64,000 nt of DNA from contig JAIRVP010000079.1 in assembly GCA_031253835.1 (NCBI GenBank), forward strand, positions 62,001 through 126,000, in the 5' to 3' direction. This document shows, piece after piece, positions 50,995 through 60,001 of this stretch. Position 1 is the stretch's first letter. Every line of letters begins with the position of its first letter. The DNA is from Burkholderia sp. GTDB lineage: Bacteria > Pseudomonadota > Gammaproteobacteria > Burkholderiales > Burkholderiaceae. Made by a program: the position numbers and the translations under genes. The notes under the pieces are model-generated. The model searched no databases, was not told where the DNA came from, and saw only the letters and a program-made list of their open reading frames with translations.

Positions 50995-51795
50995 TCAGCG
51001 GCCGGCAAACACAGGCGCCCGGCGCTCCGTGAACGCTCGTATGCCCTCGCCGAAAGACGGACGATCGATCAACTCCCGCTGCCGGTCACGCTCGTAGTCG
51101 AGCTGCGCGTCGAGCCTATTACGCTCGCCCTCGTCGAACGCAGCGCGGATCTCGCCAGCCGCCCCCGCAGGCAGCAGGGCGAGTTGGGTCGCGATCCGGC
51201 TGGCTTCCTGCGTGACCGCGTCATCGTCCACGCAGCGCCAGATCAACCCCCATTCCATCGCCTGCTCGGCGCTCACGCGTTCGCCCAATAACGCGAGGGC
51301 CATAGCCCGCGCGCGGCCGACCATCTTGGGCAGGAACCAGCTGATGCTCATGTCGGGCACGATGCCTAGGGCCGGCATGAACGGCAGATGGAAATAGCTC
51401 GAGCAGGCGGCGACCACAATGTCGGCCGCGAAAACTAGGCCCACTGAGCCACCGGACACCAGTCCGTTGAGCGCGCAGACGATAGGCACCTCGCAGGCCC
51501 GCATTTCGCGGATCAGCGGGTTGACGGAGGTATCCATCCACTCTGCAGCGCCCTGCCCCACGGTCTTACCGCTGCCTCCACCCATTTCCTGTAGCGCCCC
51601 GAGGTTGGCGCCCGCCGAAAACGCTCGGCCCGTTCCCGTAAGCACGACAGCGCGGACCGAGCGGTCCTGCGCCACATCGCGGAAGGCGGCGCGCAATGCC
51701 TGCGTCATCTGCGCAGACAGTGCATTCAGGGTCCCTGGTTCGTTCAGGGTCAGCACGGCGATGCCGTCTTGCTTGCGAATGAGTACTTGTTCCAT
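50995..51795 (-). CDS. Enoyl-CoA hydratase/isomerase family protein
   Basis: 266-residue crotonase-fold protein. The oxyanion hole is formed by AFSAGANLGAL and ALNGLVSGGSVGL. The segment ALGIVPDMSISWFLPKMVGRARA resembles PaaG-like isomerases, with Asp where hydratases have their second Glu, so isomerase activity is as likely as hydration. The start MEQVLIRKQDGIAVLTL is the first with a family N-terminus. It is followed upstream by a decayed dehydrogenase gene. Confidence 0.87.
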   Translation of the reverse strand: MEQVLIRKQDGIAVLTLNEPGTLNALSAQMTQALRAAFRDVAQDRSVRAVVLTGTGRAFSAGANLGALQEMGGGSGKTVGQGAAEWMDTSVNPLIREMRACEVPIVCALNGLVSGGSVGLVFAADIVVAACSSYFHLPFMPALGIVPDMSISWFLPKMVGRARAMALALLGERVSAEQAMEWGLIWRCVDDDAVTQEASRIATQLALLPAGAAGEIRAAFDEGERNRLDAQLDYERDRQRELIDRPSFGEGIRAFTERRAPVFAGR

Positions 51796-51860
51796 GGTTT
51801 CCTCAGAATTTTGAACAGGGCCGCCCCCTCGAGCCCAAGTCACCCGGGTCGAGCACTGGC

Positions 51861-52171
51861 CTACAACAGGCCGGGATCGCCTCCACGCCAGAGGGCTCCC
51901 GCGGCGCCCAACTCGCGACACGAGCCCAGAGCAGCGCGCAGACGCTTCGCGCACGCGACCACCCTCCCATCGCGCGGTCCTCCAGGTCGCCCGGTCCGTT
52001 GAGCGGCGCGAGGGCCCCGCTCGGCGAATTTCGCTACGGCCTCCTGGATGGACGCCACAATGGCCCCGTTCATCCCGTCTCGGGTGCGATCTCAGCGTAG
52101 TGGTCCTCAATTCCCTGCAGCTCCAGCAACGAGTACAGGGCGTCGCGCACTGGCGCGGTGAACTGGTTCAT
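51861..52171 (-). pseudogene. Remnant of an acyl-CoA dehydrogenase gene (N-terminus)
   Basis: GGAAGG precedes ATG at 52171 and the frame reads MNQFTAPVRDALYSLLEL then GIEDHYAEIAPETG and stops. Long-form acyl-CoA dehydrogenases start this way (APVRDMLFVLxEL). Just downstream, in shifting frames, come SIQEAVAKFAERG, then ALAPLNGPGDLEDR, then DGRVV and a Gly-rich stretch, matching in order the next part of that family (EExAKFxExxLAPLNxxGD, then GRVxTPxGF). So several frameshifts and a truncation have destroyed a second dehydrogenase of the operon. The family is about 590 residues; under 110 remain. Confidence 0.7.
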
Positions 52172-52183
52172 GGACACCCTTCC

Positions 52184-53332
52184 TCACAAGGCTCGGGCCA
52201 CAACTTCGCGCATGACCTCGTTAGCGCCGCCGAAGATACGCTGCACCCGCGCATCGGTGTACATCCGCGCGATTAGGTACTCGTTCATGTAGCCGTAGCC
52301 ACCGAAGAGCTGGAGGCAGTCATCGATGACGCGCCCCTGCTGCTCTGTGGCCCACAGCTTGAGCATGGAGGCGCCGGCCGCATCGAGCTGGCCGTTCAGC
52401 AAGTCCTGCACGCACCGGTCCACGAACACGCGCGCCACGCGCACCATCGTGGCGATGTCAGCCAGCTTGAAGCGGACGTGCTGCATCTGCGCTAGCGGCT
52501 GGCCGAAGGCGTGGCGCTCACGCACATAGTCACGCGTGGCCTCGAACGCCCCTTCCATCGCACCCGTCGCGCCCACGCCGATCAACGTGCGCTCGTAGGG
52601 CAGGTCCGACATGAGTTGGGCGAAGCCCCGGCCCTCGACCTCGCCGAGCAGGCTCTCCGGCGCGACGCACACGTCATCGAAGAACAGCTCGGAGGTGTCC
52701 TGCGCCTTCAAGCCGATCTTGTCGAGCAGGCGCCCTACCCGGAAGCCCGGGCAGTCGGCCGTCTCCACAATGAAGATCGACATGCCCTTGGCACCGAGCG
52801 TCGGGTCGGTTTTGGCCACAACCAGCACCAGTCCGGCCAGCAAGCCGTTGCTGATGAAGGTCTTGGAACCGTTGAGCAGGTAGTGATCGCCCTGGCGCTG
52901 CGCGCGGGTGCGGATGCCCTGCAGGTCGGAGCCCGCACCGGGCTCCGTCATCGCAATCGCGCCCACTAGCTCGCCACTCGCCATGCGCGGTAGATATTTG
53001 CACTTCTGCGCCTCGGTGCCGTGGTTGAGCAGGTAGTGCGCCACGATGCTGTGCACCACGGTGGCCATGCCTGAGAGCGCGCGGTGCGACATCTGGTCGT
53101 AAATGAGCGCCTCGTGGCGGAAATCGCCGCCCATACCGCCGTATGCCTCGGGGATATCGGTGCACAGCAGGCCGAGCTCGCCCGCGCGGCGCCAGATGTC
53201 GTGCCCCACATGCCCGCGTTTACGTGCCTCCTCGTCGCCGGGAGCCAGCTCGCTGTCAAGGAAGCGAGCTACGGTGTCCTTGAACACCTCCAGGTCGGCA
53301 TCCATCCACGCCGGTTTTAGATCCAGTGCCAT
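52184..53332 (-). CDS. Acyl-CoA dehydrogenase
   Basis: FAD enzyme introducing the alpha-beta double bond. 382 residues, normal for the medium-chain fold. AIAMTEPGAGSDLQGIRTRA is the FAD/substrate signature and RVIDDCLQLFGGYGYMNEYLIARMYTDARVQRIFGGANEVMREV the C-terminal one. The start MALDLKPAWMDADL follows AGGAGA. It is 12 bases upstream of the remnant dehydrogenase and just after the first acyl-CoA ligase. Confidence 0.93.
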   Translation of the reverse strand: MALDLKPAWMDADLEVFKDTVARFLDSELAPGDEEARKRGHVGHDIWRRAGELGLLCTDIPEAYGGMGGDFRHEALIYDQMSHRALSGMATVVHSIVAHYLLNHGTEAQKCKYLPRMASGELVGAIAMTEPGAGSDLQGIRTRAQRQGDHYLLNGSKTFISNGLLAGLVLVVAKTDPTLGAKGMSIFIVETADCPGFRVGRLLDKIGLKAQDTSELFFDDVCVAPESLLGEVEGRGFAQLMSDLPYERTLIGVGATGAMEGAFEATRDYVRERHAFGQPLAQMQHVRFKLADIATMVRVARVFVDRCVQDLLNGQLDAAGASMLKLWATEQQGRVIDDCLQLFGGYGYMNEYLIARMYTDARVQRIFGGANEVMREVVARAL

Positions 53333-53349
53333 TGCATTTCTCCTATCGT

Positions 53350-54912
53350 TCAATTCACCGCGCGCTGCCGGTCCTGCCAGAAGGGCTTGCGCAGCTCGTG
53401 CTTGAGCAGCTTGCCCGCCGCCGCGGTCGGCAGCGAGTCCCTGAACTCCACGCTGCGTGGCACCTTGTAGCCCGCGATCAGGCTGCGGCAGTGCTGGATC
53501 ACCGCCTCCTCGGTCAGTACCTCGCCGGGGCACAGCACGATGACGGCATGCACCCGCTCGCCGAACTGCTCGTCCGGGACGGCGATCACAGCCGACTGCG
53601 AGACCTGCGGCATCTGCGCGATGGCGTTCTCCACCTCGGCCGAATAGACGTTCTCGCCGCCGGTCACGATCATGTCCTTCACGCGGTCGACCACGAAGAG
53701 GTAGCCGTCCTCGTCCTGGTAGGCGCTATCGCCGGTATGCATCCAGCCGCCGCGTAACGCTTGTGCGGTCTCCTGCGGCTTGTTCCAGTAGCCCTGCATG
53801 ACCATCGGTCCGCGGGCCAGGATCTCGCCCACCGTGCCGCGCGGCACGTCACGGTCCTCGCCGTCCGAGATGCGCACTTCCACCTGCGTGATCGGCAGCC
53901 CGGCGGAACCGACCTTGCTTCCGCCCTTGTAGCCCACCAGGTGAGCCTGGGCCGGAAGCACGGTGATTACCGGTGCGCATTCAGTCATGCCATAGACCTG
54001 GTAGAAGCCGACGCCGGACAGTTGCGCCATGGCGCGATTCAGCAGAGCGCTGTCGATGAGTGAGGCGCCATAGATCAGCTGCCGTACGCTCGACAGGTCG
54101 TATGTTTTGAACGCCGCATAGTCCAGCAGCCGACGCAACATTAGCGGCACCAGGAAGATCTCGGTCGCGCGGTGAACCTGGATGGCCTCCAGCACTGCCT
54201 GCTCCTCGAACATCGGCACCATCACCACGCGGTGCAGGTTCTGCATGGCCTGCAGCAGCAGCGCGCAGCCGCCAATGTGGAACAGGGGTGCCACCACAAC
54301 GGCCACGGAATCGGGTCCACGCGGAATGGCTATCAGGCAGCCCATCGCGCAGCTCACCATGTTGGCGTGACTGAGCATGACGCCTTTGGGCTGGCCCGTG
54401 GTGCCGCCGGTGTACATCACGGCCGCCAGGTCCTGGCCCTGGCGCATGGCGTCGGGCACCGGCTGCGCCCGTGCCAGCAGGTTTTCGTAGTGCTTGGCGC
54501 CATCGGGCGTCTCGCCTGCGCCGGTGTAGATGACGGTGCGCAGCGACTTGGACAGCGCGCGCAGTGCCGGAACCATGGCCTTGAAGGTGTCGTCCACCAG
54601 CAGGATGCGCGTGTCGCAGTCGTCCAGCGAGTAGGCCACCTCCTGCAGAGTCCAGCGAATGTTCACCGGGTTGACCACGCCGCCGGCCCACCAAGTGCCG
54701 TAGAGAAACTCCAGGTAGTGGTGCGAGTTCAGTGCGATCATCCCCACGCGCCCGCCCGCCTCCAGGCCCTCGGCACGCAGCACTGCGGCCAGACGCGCGA
54801 CGCGGTCAGCGAACTCTCTGTGGCTAAAATCACGGCCGGCGCTGGTCACCGCGGTCGCCCCGGGGCGTTCGCGCAGCGCCTTGTGCAGGGGCTGGGTCAG
54901 GTGGCTGTTCAT
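53350..54912 (-). CDS. AMP-dependent acyl-CoA ligase (FadD-like)
   Basis: Activates a carboxylic acid to its CoA thioester via acyl-AMP. 520 residues. YTGGTTGQPKGVMLSH is the phosphate-binding loop, YGMTECAPV motif A5, GGWMHTGDSAYQDEDGYLFV and VDRVKDMIVTGGENVYS motifs A7-A8, and the catalytic Lys is in PTAAAGKLLKHEL. I took ATG 54912 (MNSHLTQPLHKAL) because GGAGA lies 8 bases upstream; earlier starts add 3-12 residues. The acid cannot be named from sequence. Confidence 0.9.
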   Translation of the reverse strand: MNSHLTQPLHKALRERPGATAVTSAGRDFSHREFADRVARLAAVLRAEGLEAGGRVGMIALNSHHYLEFLYGTWWAGGVVNPVNIRWTLQEVAYSLDDCDTRILLVDDTFKAMVPALRALSKSLRTVIYTGAGETPDGAKHYENLLARAQPVPDAMRQGQDLAAVMYTGGTTGQPKGVMLSHANMVSCAMGCLIAIPRGPDSVAVVVAPLFHIGGCALLLQAMQNLHRVVMVPMFEEQAVLEAIQVHRATEIFLVPLMLRRLLDYAAFKTYDLSSVRQLIYGASLIDSALLNRAMAQLSGVGFYQVYGMTECAPVITVLPAQAHLVGYKGGSKVGSAGLPITQVEVRISDGEDRDVPRGTVGEILARGPMVMQGYWNKPQETAQALRGGWMHTGDSAYQDEDGYLFVVDRVKDMIVTGGENVYSAEVENAIAQMPQVSQSAVIAVPDEQFGERVHAVIVLCPGEVLTEEAVIQHCRSLIAGYKVPRSVEFRDSLPTAAAGKLLKHELRKPFWQDRQRAVN

Positions 54913-54966
54913 GAGCAGTGTCTCCATATCGTTTTCGTTCATATCCAAGGGCAGTGCCGGCCTTGC

Positions 54967-55752
54967 TCACGCCTGCATGGCCGTGGCAATAGGGGCCCCG
55001 CCGCCGAGCGCCAACCCTCCATCGACCGGCAGCACCACGCCGGTGATGTAGCTGGCCGCCTCGGAGCAGAGCCACAGGGCCGCGCGCTGGATGTCCCGCT
55101 GGGTCCCGAAGCGCTTGAGCGGCACGCAGTCGGTCCAGGCCTGGTGCGCGGCCGGTGTGGCGGCCAGCCGCCTCATGCCTTCCGTGCCATCGATCGGGCC
55201 TGGTGCGATGGCGTTCACGCGCACGCCGGAGCCCCCCCATTCCATAGCCAGCGTGCGCGTGACCTGGTCGATCCCGGCCTTGGCGGCGCAGACATGAACC
55301 TGCAGCGGCATCGGCAACCAGCTCTGCGCGGCCGTGATGTTTAGGATGGCTGCGCCAGGCTTGCGCAGATAAGGCCAGGCCATGCGCAGCACGTTGAAGG
55401 TGCCCAGCAGGTCGATGTCCACCACCGTCTTGAATCCGTTGGCCGACAACTCGGCGCCGGGCGCCAGGAAGTTCCCGGCCGCACCGGAGACCAGCACGTC
55501 GAGCGGCCCCCAAGCCTGCGCCGTCGCGGTGAGCGCCGCCTCCACGGCCGTAGCGTCGCGCACGTCGGCCGCATGGCCCAGGGCATCGGCGCCGAGCGAG
55601 CGGAGGTGAGCCACCGCCGACTCCACCTTGTCGGCGCTGCGGCTGAGCACCGCTACCCGGGCACCTTCCAGGGCAAAGGCCTCGGCGATCGCGAGGTTGA
55701 TGCCGCTGGTGCCGCCGGCCACGAAGATGGTCTTGTCGGTGAAAGAGCTCAT
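54967..55752 (-). CDS. SDR oxidoreductase, 2,4-dienoyl-CoA reductase (DECR2)-like
   Basis: 261 residues. IFVAGGTSGINLAIAEAFA is the NAD(P) site and DVLVSGAAGNFLAPG the structural motif. At the active site, LPMPLQVHVCAAKAGIDQ keeps the Lys but has His or Val where classical SDRs have Tyr, as in peroxisomal 2,4-dienoyl-CoA reductase. The role would be to remove an extra double bond during beta-oxidation of unsaturated chains. Its ATG overlaps the stop of the SnoaL-like gene. Confidence 0.82.
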   Translation of the reverse strand: MSSFTDKTIFVAGGTSGINLAIAEAFALEGARVAVLSRSADKVESAVAHLRSLGADALGHAADVRDATAVEAALTATAQAWGPLDVLVSGAAGNFLAPGAELSANGFKTVVDIDLLGTFNVLRMAWPYLRKPGAAILNITAAQSWLPMPLQVHVCAAKAGIDQVTRTLAMEWGGSGVRVNAIAPGPIDGTEGMRRLAATPAAHQAWTDCVPLKRFGTQRDIQRAALWLCSEAASYITGVVLPVDGGLALGGGAPIATAMQA

Positions 55753-56171
55753 GCGCCGGCCTCCTTCAATTGTTCGCCCATCAAGGCGATGACCGCACTC
55801 AGGCCCTTAAACGGGCGCGCCATGACCTTGAATATCGTGATCTGGCCCGCCTCGCTCCAGCGAATCAAGTCGATGCCGTTGTGGCAGATGCCGTCGCGCT
55901 CGGCCTCGAACTCAAGCACCGCACTGCGCGCAGACAACCACTCGTCCACGAAGCGGAAGCTCGAGTTCTTGAGCACCACCATCGCAGCGCGCAGGTACTT
56001 GGACATCTGGGTCTTGCCCTGCTGGGGCGTGTGTACGGCGGGCGACAGGAAGACAGCGTCGTCGGCGGGCAGTGATTCAATGTGGTTCCGGTCGTTGCGG
56101 GCAACGGCGTCGTACCAATACTGGATGGGACTGGGTTTTGAGGTCATAGCTCGTGTATCGATGTTGGACAT
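55749..56171 (-). CDS. SnoaL-like / NTF2-fold protein
   Basis: About 140 residues. The pattern IQYWYDAVARNDRNHIESLPADDAVFLSPAVHTPQQGK with a later VLEFEAERDGICHNGIDLIRWSEAG is the cone-shaped NTF2/SnoaL fold, found in isomerases, dehydratases and cyclases. The start is uncertain (MSNIDTR here, or MTSKPSP 8 codons on). It is coupled to the SDR downstream by a 4-base overlap, so a pathway role is likely but unknown. Confidence 0.75.
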   Translation of the reverse strand: MSNIDTRAMTSKPSPIQYWYDAVARNDRNHIESLPADDAVFLSPAVHTPQQGKTQMSKYLRAAMVVLKNSSFRFVDEWLSARSAVLEFEAERDGICHNGIDLIRWSEAGQITIFKVMARPFKGLSAVIALMGEQLKEAGA

Positions 56172-56194
56172 TGACTTTCTGTAAATCAACCGGC

Positions 56195-57826
56195 TCAGTG
56201 CGGCGTCACCGACACGCGGTCCTTAAACATCTCGCGCAGGCGCGCCTTGAGGAACTTCCCGGTGGCAGTCTTGGGGATGGCATCCACCCATTCGTAGTCG
56301 TCGGGCACCTGGAAGCGGGCGAGCCGGGGCGCGAGATAATTGCGCAGAGTCTGGGCATCGATCTCGGCGCCAGGGCGCTTCACGGCCACGACCAACGGGC
56401 GCTCGTCCCACTTGGGGTGCCGAATCGCGATCACCGACGCCTCGGCAATCGCGGGGTGGCTCATGACCATGTTCTCCAGGTACACGGAGCTGATCCACTC
56501 GCCGCCGGATTTCACCATGTCCTTGGTGCGGTCCACCAAGCGCATGTAGCCCTCAGGGTTGACCGTGCCCATATCCCCCGTGCGCAGCCAACCGTCGCCG
56601 GTGAACTTGTCCGGATCCGTTGGCGCGGCGTGGTAGCCGCCCGTCACCCAGGGCCCGCGCACCTGCACCTCCCCCGGGGCGACACCGTCCCACGGCAGCT
56701 CGGTGCCAGCCTCGTCCACAATGCGCATCTCCACGAACGGGACCGCCACACCCTGCATGGCGCGAACGGCCTGCTGCTCTGCCTCGGGCAAGGCCTCGTG
56801 CCGAGGCTGCAGGAATGCGAAGCTGCCCAGAGGCGAGGTCTCCGTCATGCCCCAGCAGTGCAGGACCTTCAGGTTGTGCTTCTCGAAGTTGGCGATCATG
56901 GACAGCGGCACGGCGGAGCCAGCCACCAGCATTCGCATGCCATGGGGTAGATTCCACTTGCGGTCGCCATGCTCCAGCACCTGATAGACCATCATCCAAA
57001 TCGTAGGCACGCCGAGCGCAAGCGTCGCCTTGCCCTCCTCCATCAGCGACAGCAGATCCTCGCCGCCCATGTGCGGGCCGGGCAGCACCTGACCCGCACC
57101 CACCATCAGCGCGGAGAACGGCGTGGCCCATGCGTTCGCATGGAACATCGGGGTCACGATCAGCAGGCGGTCGCGCGCCGAGAGGTTCAGCAGATCCGGC
57201 ATGCAACCCGTGACCGCGTGCAGCACCATCGATCGGTGCGAATACACCACGCCTTTGGGCTTGCCCGTGGTGCCCGAGGTGTAGCACATGGCCACGGGGT
57301 CGTTCTCGTCCTGCTCCGGGTACGCGTAGTCGGACGCATCGACGTCGATGAAGGCTTCGTAGTCGTCCACGCCAGCCGGCACCGGAGTGCCACCGTAGGG
57401 CACGACAATCACACGCGGCTGCGAGCGCAACAGTGGGCGCACGCGCTTCCACACCGGCAGCAGCACGTCGTCGATGATCAGCACCTTGTCACCGGCATCG
57501 TCCATGATGTAAGCAATGTCCTCGGGCGACAGGCGCAGGTTTAGCGTGTGTAGGACGGCCCCGGCTGCGGGAATGCCGAAGTAGCACTCGAGGTGCCAGG
57601 CATGGTTCCAGCTCATCGTCGCCACTGCCTCCGCACGGCCGACGCCGACCTTCTCACGGAGCGCCTTCGCGAGTTGGCGCGCGCGACGGTAGACCTCGGC
57701 GTAGGTGCGGGTGTAGACCGACTTGTCGGGCAGGCGGCCTACCACCTCCACATGGCCAAAGTAGCGGCCAGCCCGCTCCAGCAGCATATTGGTGCTGAGC
57801 GCAATGGGCATCATGGTCGTCTGCAT
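56195..57826 (-). CDS. AMP-dependent acyl-CoA ligase (medium/long-chain type)
   Basis: 543 residues. CYTSGTTGKPKGVVYSHRSM is the P-loop, VLHCWGMTETSPLGS motif A5, GDGWLRTGDMGTVNPEGYMRLVDRTKDMVKSGGEWIS motifs A7-A8, and PKTATGKFLKARLRE holds the catalytic Lys. GGAGACAAGAC precedes the ATG. It is a second ligase in the same operon and differs clearly from the first, so the two may act on different acids or at different stages (for example, intact substrate and a later side-chain acid). Confidence 0.92.
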   Translation of the reverse strand: MQTTMMPIALSTNMLLERAGRYFGHVEVVGRLPDKSVYTRTYAEVYRRARQLAKALREKVGVGRAEAVATMSWNHAWHLECYFGIPAAGAVLHTLNLRLSPEDIAYIMDDAGDKVLIIDDVLLPVWKRVRPLLRSQPRVIVVPYGGTPVPAGVDDYEAFIDVDASDYAYPEQDENDPVAMCYTSGTTGKPKGVVYSHRSMVLHAVTGCMPDLLNLSARDRLLIVTPMFHANAWATPFSALMVGAGQVLPGPHMGGEDLLSLMEEGKATLALGVPTIWMMVYQVLEHGDRKWNLPHGMRMLVAGSAVPLSMIANFEKHNLKVLHCWGMTETSPLGSFAFLQPRHEALPEAEQQAVRAMQGVAVPFVEMRIVDEAGTELPWDGVAPGEVQVRGPWVTGGYHAAPTDPDKFTGDGWLRTGDMGTVNPEGYMRLVDRTKDMVKSGGEWISSVYLENMVMSHPAIAEASVIAIRHPKWDERPLVVAVKRPGAEIDAQTLRNYLAPRLARFQVPDDYEWVDAIPKTATGKFLKARLREMFKDRVSVTPH

Positions 57827-57874
57827 GTCTTGTCTCCTATCTTGTATTGTTGAGGGGCGGTGCCGCCCATCCGC

Positions 57875-59020
57875 TCAATCGATGGCGCCGCACGCTTTGA
57901 GGGCGGCGATCTCCTCCGGCGCCAGTCCCCAGTCGCGCAAGATGTCTTCGGTATCCTGGTTCGCGCCCCTGGGAGCGCTGGCCACTTCGGGCTGCGTCCG
58001 GCTGAAGCGCGGTGCCGGGCCCGGCTGGGTGACACCGGCGACCTCGACGAAGGAGCCGCGCGCACGGTTGTGCGGATGCGCGGGCGCTTCGTCCCAGTCG
58101 AGCACGGGTGCCACACAGGCATCCAGCGGCGAGAGCAGTTCAGCCCATTCGTCGCGCGGGCGCGTGAGGAACACCTGCGCGAGGCGGGCCCTCAGGCGCG
58201 GCCACTGCGCAGGGTCATCCTGCGATTGGAACTCGGCCGGATCGAGCCCGATGGCCTGCAGCAGTTGGACATGGAACTGCGGCTCGATGGCGCCCACGGC
58301 CAGCGCCTTTCCGTCCGCGCACAGGTACGTGTCGTAGAAGTAGGCGCCGCCGTCCAGCAGGTTGCCGCCGCGCTGGTTACTCCAGAGACCGGCCGCCTTG
58401 AAGCCATACATCATGGCCGCGAGCAGGGCTGCGCCCTCGGTCATTGCGGCATCCACCACCTGGCCCTTGCCCAAGCGCGGCGCCGCCAGCAGCGCACAAA
58501 CCACGCCGAAGGCCAGCAGCATGCCACCGCCGCCCATGTCCGCCACCACGTTGAGCGGCACTGCGGGCTTGCCGTCCGCCGGGCCGATCCCGTGCAGTAC
58601 GCCGGTAAGCGCAAGGTAGTTGATGTCGTGCCCCGCAGTGTGCGCGAGCGGCCCAGACTGGCCCCAGCCCGTCATGCGGCCATAGACCAGACGCGGGTTG
58701 ACCGCTTCGCAATCGGCCGGCCCAACGCCGAGGCGCTCCATCACGCCGGGCCGGAAGCCCTCGATCAGCGCATCGGCCTGGGCAATGAGCCGCAGAACCG
58801 CCTCGCGTCCCTCGGGCTTCTTGAGGTCGATCGCCATTGAGCGGCGGCCGCGCGCAAGCACGTCGAAGCGGGTGTTGAGCACAGGGATCGCGGGCTTGGC
58901 GCCCTTGGCATGGACGCGGATGACCTCCGCGCCCATGTCGGCCAGCATCATTGCGGCGAACGGCCCCGGCCCAAGGCCTACCATCTCGACAATCCGCATG
59001 CCCTGCAATGGTCCGGTCAT
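57875..59020 (-). CDS. Alpha-methylacyl-CoA racemase (CaiB/BaiF family)
   Basis: 381 residues. The segment [27 protein letters not shown] carries the catalytic His and Asp of AMACR, distinguishing it from the CoA-transferases of the same family. [21 protein letters not shown] is the N-terminal CoA site. It converts (2R)-methylacyl-CoA to the (2S) form needed by acyl-CoA dehydrogenases. This is the strongest clue that the operon handles alpha-methyl-branched chains. It lies 48 bases before the second ligase gene in the direction of transcription. Confidence 0.9.
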   Translation of the reverse strand: MTGPLQGMRIVEMVGLGPGPFAAMMLADMGAEVIRVHAKGAKPAIPVLNTRFDVLARGRRSMAIDLKKPEGREAVLRLIAQADALIEGFRPGVMERLGVGPADCEAVNPRLVYGRMTGWGQSGPLAHTAGHDINYLALTGVLHGIGPADGKPAVPLNVVADMGGGGMLLAFGVVCALLAAPRLGKGQVVDAAMTEGAALLAAMMYGFKAAGLWSNQRGGNLLDGGAYFYDTYLCADGKALAVGAIEPQFHVQLLQAIGLDPAEFQSQDDPAQWPRLRARLAQVFLTRPRDEWAELLSPLDACVAPVLDWDEAPAHPHNRARGSFVEVAGVTQPGPAPRFSRTQPEVASAPRGANQDTEDILRDWGLAPEEIAALKACGAID

Positions 59021-59041
59021 GGAATGCCCCTTAATTCAGTG

Positions 59042-59131
59042 TCAACGCGAAAGGCTGCGCGGCGCGCAGCTCAGGGGCGCGCAGATCGCGGGTGCGGACA
59101 GCTTGCCCTTGAGCGCCTGTGGGATCGGCAT
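59042..59131 (-). pseudogene. Start of a nitronate monooxygenase-like gene, now a 29-codon remnant
   Basis: GGAGACC precedes the ATG and the frame reads MPIPQALKGKLSAPAICAPL, close to the usual opening of nitronate monooxygenases (LRxxLSLPVIxAPMF), then CAPRSLSR and stop. The remaining 300 or so residues are missing: the next gene starts 22 bases after the stop. An internal deletion is the likely cause. Such oxygenases are common in steroid and alicyclic catabolic clusters. The match is short, so confidence is moderate. Confidence 0.5.
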
Positions 59132-59158
59132 GGCTGGTCTCCTGGAGCCTCAGATGTC

Positions 59159-59992
59159 TCAGATGCCGGTCAGGCCACCGGTGCACATCAGCGTTTGACC
59201 GCTGACATAGCCCGCCTCCGGCAAGCAGAACATGTAGACGGCGCCCGCGGCGTCGTCGGGCGTTCCGGCGCGGCCCAGCGGGATCGTCTGCTCCATCGCG
59301 CTCAGCAGCCCCGGGTTCACGCCCAGCTTGATGTCACGGCCGTCGATGTTCTCGGTGCCACCAACGTCGGCCGGAGCCTCGGTCAGGCGCGTCTTGATCA
59401 GGCCGTAGGCGACGCAGTTCACGGTGACGTTCATGCGGCCCCATTCCTTGGCCAGCGTGCGGGTCACGCCCTCAATGCCCGCTTTGGCGGCGGCGTAGTT
59501 GGTCTGGCCCGCATTGCCGAACAGGCCCGCCACCGAGGAGATGTTGACCACGCGGCGCGAGGCAACCAAGCCGCTTTCCTGCTCGGCCTTGACGAGGTTG
59601 CGAATCACGGGCTGCGCGGCTCGCAGGATGCGGAACGGCGCCGTCAGGTGCACGTCCATGATCGCGTACCACTGCTCGTCGGTCATCTTCTGGATCACGT
59701 TGTCCCAGGTATAGCCGGCGTTGTTGACGATGATGTCGAGGCCTTTGAATTCACGCACTGCGGTGCCGATGAAGCGCTCCGAGAAGTCCGACGCCGACAC
59801 GCTGCCCGCACAGGCCAATGCCTGGCCGCCCATGGCGCGGATCTCGGCCGCCACCTCCTGGGCAGGCGCGTCGTCCAGATCGTTGACGAGCAGGCGCGCT
59901 CCCTGGGAGGCCATCTTGAGTGCAATGGATCGGCCGATGCCGCGGCCCGATCCGGTGATCAGGGCAACCTTGCCGTCGAGGGTTCCATTCAT
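59159..59992 (-). CDS. SDR 3-hydroxyacyl-CoA dehydrogenase (FabG / MFE-2 N-terminal type)
   Basis: 277 residues. VALITGSGRGIGRSIALKMA is the cofactor site, and NISSVAGLFGNAGQTNYAAAKAG contains the catalytic Ser, Tyr and Lys. The segment between NISS and the C-terminus resembles the dehydrogenase part of peroxisomal multifunctional enzyme 2. With the two adjacent hot-dog hydratases it would complete hydration and oxidation of the enoyl-CoA. The next gene upstream ends 9 bases before its ATG. Confidence 0.9.
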   Translation of the reverse strand: MNGTLDGKVALITGSGRGIGRSIALKMASQGARLLVNDLDDAPAQEVAAEIRAMGGQALACAGSVSASDFSERFIGTAVREFKGLDIIVNNAGYTWDNVIQKMTDEQWYAIMDVHLTAPFRILRAAQPVIRNLVKAEQESGLVASRRVVNISSVAGLFGNAGQTNYAAAKAGIEGVTRTLAKEWGRMNVTVNCVAYGLIKTRLTEAPADVGGTENIDGRDIKLGVNPGLLSAMEQTIPLGRAGTPDDAAGAVYMFCLPEAGYVSGQTLMCTGGLTGI

Positions 59993-60001
59993 ATCTGTCT
60001 C

